Source: Stichopus chloronotus
Taxonomy: Eukaryota; Echinodermata; Holothuroidea; Aspidochirotida; Stichopodidae
Assembly: GCA_021234535.1 (NCBI GenBank)
Contig: CM037840.1
Location: 14,525,415 to 14,589,414, forward strand
Length of the DNA: 64,000 bases
Direction of reading: 5' to 3'
Below are positions 1 through 13,340 of the stretch, piece by piece. The position numbers and the translations under genes are program-made. Numbering within the stretch: position 1 is the first letter of the stretch; the number at the start of each line of letters is the position of its first letter. A model generated the notes under the pieces. That model ran no database searches. It had not been told where the DNA came from and was given only the letters and a program-made list of their open reading frames with translations.

Positions 1-3000
1 TATCTGCATGAATTTTACCTTGTTCTGGAAAGGAGGAGAGAAATCCTGGAGGAAGGAAACATTGTGAATACCGGCCGGGGTTCGAACCTCATTAGCATCA
101 TTATAACTTATAAACATTTGTCCTCTCAGAGGGTACGCATAACTCACAATGCCATGAAAGGACATGAGAGAATCGGTAGTTCAAATTGTTACAAACCTTG
201 GCCAGTGACTCATACCAAATTTACTGACGTGGCATACATATTTATTTATGATGCATAACCAGACCCCAAATAGTATAAAACATGAATAATCAGTACATTT
301 ATATTCATATTCAAAGTACTTTATCACACAGACACCTATAGAGTCATCACAGAATTTTCATAATGTGCTAAAATCATATCTCAGAAAGACCTTTTTCTAC
401 TTGATAGAACATGACGTGAATAGCCAGATATACCATAATGGTAGTAGGGTAAGTACCCCTCGAGAAGGCATAGACATGTATCATACCACGTGAGGATTGA
501 TTGTACACAAACGCCACCCAAACGTATGTATTTCGTACGGACGTCAAACCTCAGAGAAATGGTAGTATGAATTAAGCTACACAATCATTACATATTGTAT
601 GGGAAAATGTGTTGAGACTATATGAGGATAATGGCATCTGGATAGCTATCAAGTGTAGGCCTACATATTAAGTAATAAGTAAAAATCAAAGGCAACAATT
701 CCCTTCTTCAATCAGGATTTGAATATAGACATGGTAGGTGTACTCACTTGGACAAGTCCGTGCAGTGCAGCTTTGACCTTCAAACCTACACACTGTCCTC
801 CATGTTTTTTTGTTTATCCCAATTATTAAGGATGGCCGTTTTATCAGGGTTTTTCGAGGGCAATCTTGCCGTATTTCACCACTGAGTTGTCGCTCTCTGA
901 TTAATGTGCAATTGTGGAATTAATTTTTAGAGGAGGTTTCTGTGTTTTCTGTAAGTAGTTGTCATTACTTTGCTTTCATTATTTTTTTCACTCCTTGCCC
1001 CGTGCGAGGCATTTGTGTTTCCATGTTTTTCCCATGTTTTTCTATTTCCCTAATTCGTATAAACTAGAGGGCTAACCCTTAACTCCTAACCCTATACAAT
1101 ATCAGACAGTTTTTGTGTTCTGTACAGCCCTGCCTTTCACTTGCTCAGTGACATTACTGACAACACTATAAAAACTACTGTACATTCCATTGTTCTTGGG
1201 GGAGCCCTCCCTATTCAGCTAATCCTTTTGTTCTCACCTTCAATTCCCTTTATGTACTCCTTTCATTCCATTGAGTGTTGCCGAAGGAGTGTTTCTCTAT
1301 TGTTTGTGTGCGAGAGAGTGTGTCCTGACAAGCACTCCTGATGTCAGTTCCTGGCACTAATTCTAAATTAGAGCCTGGAACTGAATATAGTTCAGTCAGA
1401 CAGCCATGACAAGACCATTTAGTCATCAGTTTTATTGTAACCTGCAAATGATAATGTGTCACTGAAAATGTCTACCCCCCTGAAAATATTTACCCCCCTC
1501 CCCACCCGAAGTACGCAGTTGGGCCAGCAACTTAAGTCAAGGGAAAGCCTGGCAGTACACAAAGTACAACAGTGTTACGTAAGTTGGGATACGTTACGCA
1601 AAGGGCTAACAGATGGCGCTCAAATGCTATACGGTTCTGTTTGAGGCGGATGTACATTTGGTGAGAAAAAATACGAAGTAAACTATTGCACTAAGTACTT
1701 GTGTGGATATCAGCCTGAGAGGCATAGCATGGAGAAGGGACAACTGAAGCAGCTGACGGCTAAAATCAGAAGAAAAATAACATAAATGAATTATTGAGAA
1801 TGGCACACTGAACAGATTGCACAGCGACACATATGTAACCCATGTAGGCTTAACCCACTTCCCCAGATGGATTTCAGATGGGGCCCACGGTGCAAACGAC
1901 ATCTGGGTCCCACACATGGGCAATCTGGGTCCCAGTTATCCCATCTGGGCTGTATGTGGGTTAACCCATTTGGGTCCCATACCCACAGCACGTGGCCAAT
2001 TAGTGGGTCTCAGTAACTTTGTCTGCTGGGCACTCAAGCATATCTCTGATCACAGTCAGCACTAACCAAGTTCATGTTACAGATTTCGTTTCGATTTGTT
2101 TGAGATATCCCGTATTAAATGAGGTTATAAGTCAACCATGACAAAAATGTAGAAACCCACTTTGATTATAGACAATAAATATCAAGTGGCAATTACTGCC
2201 AACGCCGAGTGGATACTAACTGGGATTTTATGCACCCAGTTGCAAGGGGTACAGTACAGTATTTGTGCGGTAACTCCGAACCCCCAACCCCCCATCCCAC
2301 AAAAAAAATCTTAGAAACGGAAAATGGTGGAAGAGACGATACAAAAAAAAAATCTGATGGTAACACGCACGATCCTTAACCTTAACACAGTATTCCACGA
2401 CTCACGACTGGAAGAGACAATTCATACGATATAAGGTTAATTGTTTAAGAAACTGTTTAAGACTATCAGACTGCAATTGCCTTTCCATACATATAGTATA
2501 TTTGTCTAAACGGTATACCTACAACCATATGATACCGCTCATCAAAGAATCCGTGTAAAGTTCTCACTACCTGAAAGGTCAGCCTGGGCTGAAATAGATA
2601 CCTCTCTCTCTCTACCTATCTCTTCCTCAAAAAAAAAAAAGAAAATAGCCAAACAAGTCACACTTTCGAGAGGGTTATTATTAGTTCCAAATTTATAAAT
2701 CATTAAGAAACAGATCATATAAGTGCCGAGTATAATCTACACCTGTATGCTTCAGAATAAAAGAGTATTTCTTCAGTTAGACTTTACCATCAGTTATATC
2801 CAGTTAGCATTGACAATACTGGCACGAAGCTTTTGAATAGCCCACTACCCTCTGCATAAATGGAACGCCTACAGATTTCAAAAAAAAAAATATGAACAAT
2901 TATATTTCGCTCATAACTGGAAAATCGCACATAATTAAAAATAATAATAAAGGACAAAGAAACAAAAGGACCGTCCCGATCGCTACAAATGAAGACCCAA

Positions 3001-3437
3001 GACCGTACAGCATATTTCAGCTCTAAAGGAGAAGCCGATTCTGTTTAAGCATCTACAAAAGACAAACGATGACGTCATAAAGGTCGCAAAAGAACGCTAC
3101 GTATCGTAGCCTATGACTATCACCTGATAGACAAAACAGCAATCTTCGAGGGCTCTTTCGTGCATCCAAGGTACGTCATATTAGATATCATGTGATCAGT
3201 AACGGTGTGGCCTATCATCTCATTTAAATAATAATAAAAAGAAAAACGTCTGTCGACCATTCAGATTTTGAATAAGAAGAGGTGGAAGTTTTGAGAGGTG
3301 CTCCTTCCCCCCCCCCCCCCCCATTGACAAGACTCTGTAACCATAGTATCACTACGACACCTTTTCATTTTCTGTAACAATAACTCTTCCTTCAATCGTA
3401 ATACTTTTTACCAGTGTCGTGGTCGAGACCTGCATAT

Positions 3438-3438
<1 letters not shown>
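1..3438. other. Gene-free stretch, left edge
   Basis: No coding exon is recognised. Open frames on both strands are under 100 codons with no domain-like composition. The sequence is AT-rich, with homopolymer runs (A tracts near 2,290, 2,345 and 2,629; a C tract at about 3,307-3,322). A locally repetitive block lies near 1,850-2,000 and is listed separately. It could be intergenic DNA or intron of a gene outside the window. Confidence 0.6.
1845..1992. repeat. Degenerate short-period repeat (CATCTGGGTCCCA type)
   Basis: Phrases such as ATCTGGGTCCCA, CATGGGCAATCTGGGTCCCA, CCCATCTGGGCTGTATGTGGG and CCCATTTGGGTCCCATA recur with a period of about 20-30 bp. Units appear in both orientations because the core is partly self-complementary. 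It has no coding sense and looks like a degenerate minisatellite or the interior of a small palindromic repeat. The boundaries are approximate. Confidence 0.55.

Positions 3439-3439
<1 letters not shown>

Positions 3440-3471
<32 letters not shown>
3440..3471. repeat. (AG)n microsatellite
   Basis: About 16 perfect GA/AG dinucleotide repeats. The flanks carry several 'gagaccgag'-like words (near 3,428, 3,502 and 3,530), suggesting a larger degenerate repetitive block. Confidence 0.9.
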
Positions 3472-3473
<2 letters not shown>

Positions 3474-6400
3474 AGAGGGTGTCCAGACCAGAGGCAGAAC
3501 TTCGAGACCGAGGTTAAGACGAACAAGTTCCGAGACCGAATGTAGTACATAATGTAAACTAGGTTGTCAACTCATTGCTGGCTAGGTCGTGAACCAGGGG
3601 TGAGGGGGGAGCAATGAGAATTTATTTTGAAATTACGTTATAGTAACAGTGGCGTAGCCACAAGTATCCACTTTATTGAGGACCAAAAAAAAATGCCAGA
3701 TTGCACAAAATGGCACGTCAAAGCCTATTTTTAACACCAACAGATTTCACACAAGGAGGGTCGTGTAATAATTGGGGGGAGGGGGTACACCTATTGACAA
3801 CGTGACATACGTGTATGATAGGACCATCGGGCATGGGTCAAATACCCTCAGCGAGACGGCGTCTTGCCTTCGGGCGAAAGCTTTTTGCTTACACCGCAAG
3901 GAAATGACCAAATGGAGCGCCACCATTAGTTGTCGCAGAGAGCGCGAGACAAATTTTGGCCGTACAACCCCTCCCCCCCCCCCCACCCTCCGCATGGCCA
4001 GAAAAGGCACGTCCCGGGTTCCTATAAGCTGCGTGTACCCGAATTTTCATGTTTTTGCTTTTTTCCTTCAGTTCATACATTTACGCCCATTATCGATGAC
4101 TTGTATGGTTTTGTGCACCTCCTCCCATTGCAAGCTTGGGGGACAAAGACGTGGCGTAGGATTATGTTATTTTTAGAGGATTAACCAGGTGTTAGTGACA
4201 TAGCCGAGTAGCCACTAGACAAACAAAATCCAACTTAAATATACTTTCGTGATTCTAAAATAGTTCCCCCTTTTGTACTGCTAAGGAACTTTTGCATGAC
4301 TTGTGAAGCCTACCCAGGGGGTAGTCAGGAGGGGAAGCGATGGGGGGTCACCCTCAAAAAAAATGAGAGAAAAATTAAGGCGAAAAAAAATAGAAGAGAA
4401 AAGAATGGGCAGGAGGAGGAAAGGAGAGGAAGGAATCGAAGACAGGATCATGTAAGAGAGGAGCGATTTATACTTGAGCATATGTTTTTGTAGTGTGGAG
4501 TGAATGTGGTTGATATTTCTACCCAATTTTCCCTAGGTCCCGGTGGCAATTCGGACTCTAGATTGACTAGAATCCCGTCCAAATCGTGAAATACACCAAC
4601 ACCGCAATATCACAGGGCCTATACCGGCCCAATAGGCTACAAGACCTTTGTAACCATTTCAGATCCTATTCCTGGCGTAGACATAAAATGTGCATACTTT
4701 TATTTTTCTGGAATGCTGGCTACGTCAGTGCCATGACGTATCCTGGAACTGAATACTCTGCTCTTTTATATATGGCAAATGAAAGATGCTTTAGGCAAAA
4801 CGCTACTCCCGTGTGAGAGTAGGAGGATGGGTGCACGGGGGACAGGAAGATTCAAAACTGACGAAACATTAAATACATTACTTAAAAAATTGGGAGTCCT
4901 GGAGTTATATTAAATTCCAATTCAGTTTCAAATGTGGCACCATTTTGCATCTAACCCACCCTCTGTGAGGTAAAATCCCCTCCACCATCGACAGCCCCCA
5001 TAACATTAAATCCTCGCTACGCCCCTGCATTTTAGATCGACTCTATGAATTATTTTTCCAAAGTAAATAAACTGTTTTGGAAAATTAAGAAAGCACACAT
5101 TAAGAAAGCACACCAAATTTTGGATGGTATCAAAGATCGGTGGAATTTTCGTGACCGGCACGACGGTCAGAGACCAAAACCAAGACTGTAGGGTTTCGAA
5201 CCCTAGACGGAGACCGGTCTAGAGTACTACAACATTGATTTTCACTTCCTCTGTATTTTACTTGGTGTTTTTCAGTATCCAAAAAGTATTTAAAAAAAAA
5301 ATCGATGGCAGAGATGGTGGTATGAGGCGGTATGATTCTGAAAACTGAGATAAACGGTGCAGTTTTGGATTTAACAGTCCGTGCTCAGCAGATGTTTCCT
5401 GACCATGAGTGTCGGCAGCACTCTTCGGATCACATGCATTGTCCTCTTCGTACGGTATAAGTAGGTGCTATTAGTTGTTACTTGGAGACCAACTAGGGTG
5501 ACTCAAACGAAAGTCAGGTAATTAGCTGAGTCAAGTTTGCCCTACGTCGTACTCATCCCCTGTGACTTCAGACCCTTTTAAATTAAACAGCCTGATTTGT
5601 CTCTTTCTAAAGTACAGCTTTCCAATGCACTTACAGTAATGTCAGACAACGTAAATTGAAATGTATGTGTTCGAATCACCACCAATGCTACAGGAAATGA
5701 GTGGTTACGTAACAAAGAAAAGTTCGAGTGACAGAACAATGCATGTACACGGTCACGTACACGCCTTTAGTTTCACGTAACCTTAACACCTCATCACAAC
5801 GAAGTCTATTTCGTAACTAATAATTAAAAAAATTAAAAAATTATTTCATCTCACTTAAACTTCAAATTCAAATCATGCTGAATCGAAGCTATTAAAAATA
5901 CTTTTTTTTTTTTATACCGCTTGAGACAAGAGCGGTATATCCAACATCCCATACGAATACATCAAGTGGTATTTTTACACCTGTGAAATTTGTAATTTTT
6001 CTTATCTGAGGTGTATAGTTATATAAGTCTCATGATGCAAGGAAACTACCATATTGAGAAATCTTACATTGATCTTTGTGTAAATGTAGCAAATTGAGCG
6101 TTAGTTCACACAGTGATGTGTCGCTGTTCGGAATCTGCATCTATTACGTGTACACGTAAGCCAGATAACGCGAATGATGACTTTTTTTCGACAAGTAGAG
6201 AACGTGGTTTTCTCAGAGTATGAATACTGTAAGAACAACGATCATCACAATTTAGGTCTCAAAACTGTAAGCACAACCCCGTTAAGGCATTAATAACAAC
6301 ACGAACGTTTGCACAAAACCTGTTTATGCATGCCAGGTATATCATAGTAAGAGAACGTATTCAATATCGAAACCCTTAGTCTTTAAATTAACATGTAACT

Positions 6401-8535
6401 ATGCATTACCCTATAAACCCAATATAACCCTATAAATCCAAGTAAAATATACATAAAATCTGTGAATATTCATGACGGGATATTTTATGTGGAGCCCACG
6501 TTCGTGTAAAATGACTTGGCAGGAGGGTAATACTACCTTGGGCTTAAAAGTTTGAGTGTAAAATAAAAGCACGTTAAGTAAGTCAGTGTCAATTTAAACG
6601 TAGTTTGAGTGGAATTTGTATCTGCGTAGACTGGAAATAAACCCCACGCAGTATCAGAAATACACACAACCCATCAGTAGCATATTATACCTGTATAATC
6701 TATATACCTAGTAGTAGGTAGGCCTATATAAACAGTTGGTCGAGTGATGGCCGATGTGATACGTAAGCTAACTTTTTTTTTCTGGAAGCATTAGACAGTC
6801 GATGCGTACATGTCTTACAGTTGTCGGGCGTAGATTGCCTTTTGTTAGGTATGAATACAGTAGTACGCAAATGCCCAGCCATAACTTCATTTCAAGCGTA
6901 TAACTGACTAGAAAGCAAAGATTGTTAAGCAAACTTCCACCTCTACGGAGCTCGGTTTTCTAATAACTTATCGTCTGATCATGGGACCAGATAAGTCAAG
7001 TTTCAAGAACAATTCTATATAGTTGTCTTCCGTCGGCAGCTCCGTTCCAATACGTTGAGTAAATACAGTATTGACTAAATACAACCTCAGTGTTACTTTG
7101 TTAAAAAAAAAAAAAAAAAACGACAGTATTAATAACAATAAAGTGTCACACAAAGCGATGTACGGTAATTTTAGGCACAGAGTAAACTTTTAAATTGCAT
7201 GCCATAGCTGATATTATAATTAACTGGTCTAAAATACTCAAAAGCCCTCTTGCAGTCTTGATAACGTACACTTTTGTCTATGGACATGACACGTTATATC
7301 TCATTTCACGTAGCTCAACAAAACCTGGACATATATGATCGACACACTGGGACTATTACTGTCAAAGAGATGCAGCAGATGTGTAGACAGGAGCTGGCAA
7401 CTCCCTAACTGAATCGACCACGTGGATCATCACAGCATGAAGTGATACATTTGACCTAAGGCGAGGAGGTTTTGCAACAATTTTTTAGCTCGCTCAAATC
7501 ACGAGAGTAGTTTCGTTTGAGGAACTCGCCTACTTTCGCTTGGCATGGACACTGGTCCGTCTTACCCAATCGAGCCTTGTTCCCCTTTGAAAATGGTTTG
7601 CTTCTGCATGCAAACCATTTTCTTATGCTTTCTTTGCTTATGCAAAAACAAGTGTGACCAAACGAATGGCGATAATAGTTTATCACTGGTCTTTGCAACT
7701 GTGACACACCCCCCCCCCCCCCATGATGGCTCCTTCTTTTTAGCATAACAACGAGGAGTATAGGCCACAGTTATGAACGGGTATGGGCCTAGAGTGGTAT
7801 ACATTACACTGGTAACTGCAGACTAAATTACAATCACTGGAGGTAGCATGAAAAGAAATTTCGCGTTAAACATCCTTAGCTTTGCTGTTATATTCCAAAA
7901 TGTGAAACCGGTATCACGTGATGACCAACACCTCCTCCAGTCACAAATTACCATGTCAGCCCCCCACCATAACAAACACTATCGCAAACTTTCACCTTTC
8001 ACGACACAGTGGTAGCATGCATCCTTCCTCTGGGCTGTGGGGGGGGGGGGGGAGGCTAAATTTTCACCCATCATCACGTACATAAGAGTGTCGGAAGACT
8101 AGCTTAGCCGAGTTCAACCATCCGTTGGCGCGAAGTGTACCCATTTTTTTTTTTCACACGAACACCCCTAGATCTATTTCATTTCTTTTTTTTTAATTTC
8201 TTGACAAATATCTTTTCATGAACACATAGGCGCATCAGCGCGTAGAAATTGGGCTGATTGTCTAAGCGGAGGGCCACGTTGGTTGGTGATGAGAGTACAA
8301 GAATTTTTTTTTTTCTCGAAACCTCAGGGTGACAGGAAACTGCACTTCTCGAGTGTACTTGGGCTGAATATTATGTACCCGTCCTTGAAATAGGCCTTTA
8401 TGTCTGCAATTTCACAATTAATGATAAGAACGTTTTATAGAAAAATGGACTGATCTAGAATGCTTTGTCATTTCCCGAAATAAAATTCAACAGCTTTTAA
8501 GTTCTATCGATAACAGTTCTTTTCTTTTTTCTTTT
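3472..8535. other. Gene-free stretch with homopolymer tracts
   Basis: No convincing exon was found. Open frames here run through C/G homopolymers (for example 3,971-3,985 and 7,709-7,723) and have no family-like composition. AT-rich noncoding DNA predominates. It could hold distal regulatory DNA of the NXPE gene to the right, but nothing specific supports that. Confidence 0.55.
3648..5033. mobile_element. Possible non-autonomous DNA transposon remnant
   Basis: The left end reads CAGTGGCGTAGCCACA at 3,648. The right end at 5,018-5,033 reads, in reverse complement, CAGGGGCGTAGCGAGG. These give imperfect terminal inverted repeats sharing CAG-GGCGTAGC. Short CAGNGGCG-type termini are known from hAT-like elements, and a hAT transposase relic lies elsewhere in the window. 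No matching 8 bp target duplication is visible (left flank ttatagta, right flank cattttag) and there is no transposase. The two ends may belong to different elements, so this is a weak call. Confidence 0.25.
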
Positions 8536-8539
8536 GAGA

Positions 8540-8675
8540 AATTTTCAACTTCCAGATAACCATAGACAAACTCCGGTGCGATAGTAGGAATCTTTTTTTG
8601 TCATAAATGAGCTAGAATGAGATATGAAAAATTCCATGTGGCATTTCAAATTTTCCGACTATCATCGCTTCTGCA
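8540..8675 (+). repeat. Dispersed repeat, copy 1
   Basis: This copy runs from 'attttcaacttccagataacc' through 'gagatatgaaaaattcc' to 'aaattttccgactatc'. It matches copy 2 at about 8,717-8,864 in the same order, and copy 3 at about 12,905-13,014 in the opposite orientation. No coding capacity is seen. It is probably a small interspersed or MITE-like element; a partial third unit lies between copies 1 and 2. Confidence 0.7.
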
Positions 8676-8716
8676 CTTTGATATGAAAAAAAAACCCATC
8701 TGGTATTTCAAATTGA

Positions 8717-8864
8717 TTGAGAAAATTTACAATTACCAGGTAACCCTAGACACAATTTGGTGCAATATTTGGCATCTTTTAATGTCATAAGGTGATCAGC
8801 TTTTAGGCTGGGATATGAAAAATTTCAACTGGTATTTCAGATTTTCCGACTATCGTCACCATGA
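8717..8864 (+). repeat. Dispersed repeat, copy 2
   Basis: Shared landmarks with copy 1 are 'aattaccaggtaaccctagacac', 'gtgcaatatttggcatctttt', 'gggatatgaaaaatttc', 'ctggtatttcagattttccg' and 'actatcgtc'. It is closer to the inverted copy at 12.9 kb than to copy 1, especially over the 'tggtgcaatatt' segment. Confidence 0.7.
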
Positions 8865-10674
8865 CAGATTTTGAAGTCGCGAGAGTCCTCACCGTCAGTA
8901 ATTTCTTACATACTGCCCTCGAATTATTGATTACGAATTAATAATACATACATAGAGACCTTACCACATCAAAGGCGGTGTGGGGTATGGTCAGATTTCA
9001 AGCCTAGTCACCTGATTTTTGCTCCAGCCTGTGTTCTTTCATTCACTCTGCCCGACGCTGCCGGGTATCAGAAATGTAATGCTTCATTTTTCCCTGGGTG
9101 CATGTAGTCAATCAAAGAAAAAAAGTGTAACAGCGTTGAAGCAGAAACAAAGTGTATCATGTTTGTGACTCTTACATGAGTTCAATGTGATATCAACAAA
9201 ATGTCCGCTCCCCGAAACTTCTCAAACAAATATTCCAATCTGCAGGTAAGGCCCATTTTCGCCACATCGACAATAATAAATACTAGAAAATTAGCTTAAA
9301 GATAGTCTCTAAGAACATTTACCGGGACTTTGCCAGTCTCACCCCTTTCTTTCCCTTACATCAGAAATGCCATACACGAATCTCGTATTACGTTTACTTC
9401 GGTGAATATCTTCAGCTCCCCCCCCCCCCCCCTTACCCTAGCCATAATCACAAGTTGTAATAGAAAGTCAGTTTAGAGTAAAGAGTTATGATATTTCGAC
9501 AATATTGTGATTATGTGATGTCAAAGGGGTTGAAACAAGGATATGTACCCTACGATAGAAACACAGTACAAATCTTTTGTACTGTGAGAATCATTTGCCG
9601 AGAATGGGAAGGTGGATTTCCGGTGATCTATAGGTTTTTTTTTTTTACCAAAGGTTCTGCTATATGTTCCAACCAACCGATGAGTGGCACTCCCATAAAC
9701 CTTTCGAAATCGTGGAATTTGGTGATGCAACTGAGATGAAAAACCACTTGACATAACGTGAAAACATGCATACTTTTAGGTAGATCATAAGACAGTATTT
9801 TTAGAAGAAAAAGACGGTTTACGTGCCGATCAAGAAGGAGAAGCGTAGGTGAGAACCCTGTTTATATTTAGCAATTGATCTGAAAAAAGGAGACGGTTTT
9901 AAAAGGCGGTAATATAAACTCAGACTCTGGCACGGGTTGTAGGTACGAGAGTGTTTATTTACCTTCCGAATTTGCGAATGTGCTCATGCGCAGCCGAGAT
10001 TGCAAAAAGACGTATTACATGGTCTCACCACAAATATGACCCATCTTCTATATGGAACAGAAATCCTGGGTGTACCGTTGTAGTAGAGGCACACTGTATT
10101 CACGTACCACACTGTGAGTTCATTTCAAATGATCTTGCTATATTTCTTGTTGCGGGCTCATTCGTGTGCCAGGAACTACATAGAAACAAAATTCTAGCAA
10201 CTCTCAGGTCGTACGTGCAGTCACGTGACAGGAATACAAGTAACGATTATGACGGAACTGGTTGTAGACTTTTGAGTGAACGACTGCCAAAATTTCCAAT
10301 AACATTAAGGGGAAGAGTTTTCTACAAAAAAAAAAAAAAATTTCCGAACACATCATTTTCACGAGCTCCTCGTGGATACTTGGAAAGTAGATTTCTGGTG
10401 GCCTGGTGATTACTTTTTCCAACAATTCTTTGTGCCCTCCTCGCCAACTGATGGCGGCGCTCTCCTAATACAGTCTTCTACAAGCGTGACTGCCAGTGTC
10501 CCCGATATCCTCAAGCGCCCCCCCCCCCCTCCTCCCTCATCCCTTTCGAAATTTCTGGATCTGCGATGTACCAAGTATTTCAAGTGGCACTATAGGCATA
10601 GACCTAAAAAGGAATTACATCAAGTAGACTCGATGAAGCCTACATAATTCCATCTGTGTATAATAATGCCGTTT
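8865..10674. other. Gene-free stretch downstream of the NXPE gene
   Basis: This lies 3' of the minus-strand NXPE stop codon. A 152-codon plus-strand open frame at 9,951-10,409 has no recognisable domain and crosses an A14 tract, so it is not called as a gene. A 'ccaactgatggcggcgctc' word at about 10,444 recurs near 19,545, each time shortly before a C-run, suggesting a short dispersed repeat. No AATAAA-type signal for the NXPE transcript was identified. Confidence 0.5.
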
Positions 10675-11515
10675 TCAGTCAAAGCATATGTAAGTCAACA
10701 AGAGATTGCTTAGAATATCAATAATGGGTAGTGTAGGATGAGTAATCGCGGGAAACTGTTGCGCCTGCGTGATATCCCAAGCGTTAACGAATCCAACGAA
10801 ATCATCTTCCTGGAATATTTCTCTCAATTTCATTTCCTGTCTGTAGGTGTGCCAATCACTGGAAACTAATGTGATTTGTGTATTTCTGTAATCCCTCGTA
10901 TTGGCACCTTTCACTACCACCTTCAAACCACGTGACCTCGCCTTCAACCGATGGATTGCCTTTCTGATATCACGAACTCGTTTTTCTAATGACGGGAGTC
11001 CAGTAAAAGCGAAATGTGCCCAATACGATAAGACTATTACCTGGTTAGATGACGCTATGATATTGTCTATTTCTGTTTCGGCATAGCGGAGATGAACCCG
11101 AGTTGCAATACCGTTCGGGAAACCGTGGAAATGGAAGTAAAGAGTGACATTTTCACTTTGGCAGAGTTTCTCTCTTTTATCAGTATTTCTCGGTGGCGGT
11201 AGCCTCTTTTCAGGACACTTAAGTTTGTTGCGTAAATAAGCGTACAACTGCAACACTGTAGAATCTCCGTAGAAACGTACAGTTTTTCCTTGCAGGCATC
11301 TACGAGCTTGTGATTCCGTAAAATTTACGATTTTGCAGCTGAACGGAATCCAAATTTCTCGAAAGAAATATCCGTTCGGGCGAAACAGCAGAGGGTCAGA
11401 TGTCCTGCAGTAAGGAAGACTTTCTAAAGAAACATATTTCACGGAATCCTTCTGATTTTCGTTTTTGTCGGTTACTGTGATTGGTCCAATGGAATGCTGG
11501 ATGACTCTACGTGCA
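10675..11515 (-). CDS. NXPE-family protein, terminal exon (PC-esterase domain)
   Basis: This is the last exon of an NXPE-like gene: one base completing a split codon, 279 codons and a TGA stop. The acceptor is a strong polypyrimidine tract followed by AG at 11,517-11,516. The exon carries the C-terminal PC-esterase/SGNH-type domain. A GKTVRFYGDSTVLQL motif gives the catalytic-Ser GDS block. Near the end are NAWDITQAQQFPAITHP, with Asp and His in the region expected for the remaining catalytic residues, and a closing LLLTYIC typical of the family. Joined to the exon at 13,341-13,516 (phase 2) the split codon becomes ATT (Ile). Family members are Golgi or secretory type II proteins with predicted acyl-esterase or acyltransferase activity on glycans. 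The substrate here is unknown. Confidence 0.88.
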
Positions 11516-12904
11516 CTGTAAAGAAAAAAAAAAGTAAAATGATCAATACCAAGGACAACTAATAAGCTATAAATGGAGGAACCAAAAGCATGGAAGCACA
11601 AAGAGAAATATGAAGCTGTATAACTAGATAGACAAGAGGAAAGCTACCCTAGATGAAGGAAAGGGAAATCTTGGGAGAGGAACGATCAAAGTCTAAGGAA
11701 GGGAGACAAATAAACTAAGAGGTAGGAAGAGCATGTAGAGTATATTCGGGGGGGGGGGGAGGAGGGGGATTTGGCTGGATGGATGGTCCATGTAATTACG
11801 TTCCGCCCTATGTATTGTTACAATTTACAAATACCTTCATGTCTACTGGAAAGCAAGTTCCAGACTATACTTTAACATGATCAGAAAGTGTTCATTAAAA
11901 AAAAGGTTTAAGGTAATAATTAGGTCCGTTGAATACTCTATCAAACACTACTGCTGCAGACCATGGAAGTTGGTGCAGCCATAAGGGAGGGGGTGGGGAT
12001 AAATACAACGGCATTAAAAATACAGATTCCTGCATGGGCGTCAATCCTGGGGGACGAGGGGACACGTTCCCAAACATTTCTATAGGTGGGGGGCAAAGTA
12101 TCAACTGTTCCCCCCCCTCCAAAATTTGGTAAAAGAAATGTCTTGGCCACTTTTTGAATGATAGGGGGACATTGTAACAAATAGCCCCCCACAGTTTCGG
12201 TGCGTGACTGATATAATCGCTAGGATGATAAAGAAACTCTGTGTGACGACTTTAGGTGTTCATATATCAACTCATCTTCACATCCAAAACGCCAACATTT
12301 TCAGCGCGGTTCGCCCGCAGCGTTTTTGTTCTTTTTCATGTTAATGTGTTTCTTTAATTGACAAAAGAAGGCAATGGATTGACTGACGTAACTTGCCAAT
12401 CGAGATTAAGTTACGAGGGATACATTTGTTGATTATGTACTTGCTCTTTCTTTCGAATCAGCTCGAAATTAATGAAGAAAGTTAGCCCAGTAACCCCTCC
12501 CCCGTAGTTTACATGGAGTAACAGTAACGTTTCGGATGGCAATTATCAAGTTAACGAATTTTAATTTTGTATAGTAAAGTCTTATTTAACGTGACTAATT
12601 TTATAATGCTTTTTCCTTAGCTTTCATATTCTTAAAACGTGCTTCGGAATAAAGAATTTCTAGACAAGGCAAAATTCGGTCCAAAAACGGGAAATGTCCT
12701 TCCCAAGCTCATGGTGAACAAAAAACATTGTGGCACGTTCCCTCCCCACCGATACCGATACAAAAAAAAAAAATCAAATTACCAGAAAAGGGAGAACTGA
12801 GGTCAAAATTCTGTTGGTGATTGGTGTATTTGAATAAATCGTCGATGAACACTCAGGGCCATCGCGAACGTGGGAGGACACTCCCCCCAAAAAAGAAAAA
12901 ACTC

Positions 12905-13014
12905 AGAGCGACGATAGTGGGAAAATCTGTAATGCCAGTTAAAATTTGTCATTCATATCTCAGTCTGGTATATTTTATGACGTAAAAAGATGCAAAATAT
13001 TGCACCAGATCGTG
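12905..13014 (-). repeat. Dispersed repeat, copy 3 (inverted)
   Basis: The reverse complement reads 'ctggtgcaatattttgcatcttttt', 'cgtcataaaatataccag', 'gagatatgaatgac', 'aactggcattacagattttcccactatcgtcg'. This aligns with the copies at 8.5-8.9 kb. It sits in the intron between two NXPE exons and abuts a TA microsatellite. Confidence 0.7.
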
Positions 13015-13048
13015 ATATATATATATATAGATATATATATATATATAT
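13015..13048. repeat. (TA)n microsatellite
   Basis: An interrupted TA tract (one G near the middle) directly adjoins the end of the inverted dispersed repeat. Confidence 0.85.
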
Positions 13049-13340
13049 CATTAAGCTTGTAAGCTTAGGTCTCTTAAGTTTCTTGTACCTCTAAACTCTC
13101 TTATACCTCTAATACAGGATACATGGCGAATAAACTGATACTGAAACCCATGATTTATTTGGCTCTTCTCGAGTTGCGTATCACGTGAACATACTTAATC
13201 ACATAATACCATAAAATGTTTTAACTCTTTACACAACGTGCCTTGCCAACCCACTGTTGCACGGCCAAGAAACATCTACATCCCTTGGTGATGGAGAGAG
13301 AATAAGGTTCAGCATTTTAGGACGAATCGAGTATACTCAC

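Noticed and set aside
60..95. tRNA or SINE B box (GGTTCGAACC)
   Set aside because: The flanking bases do not form a T-stem or an acceptor stem, and no A box is seen at the right distance. A similar palindromic TTTCGAACCC at 5,191 was rejected for the same reason.
3747..4184. Overlapping open frames on both strands near 3.8-4.2 kb
   Set aside because: They owe their length to G/C-rich homopolymers (Gly or Pro runs) and show no family resemblance.
9951..10409. 152-codon plus-strand open frame
   Set aside because: No domain or motif recognised, runs through an A14 tract, and its composition is that of noncoding DNA.
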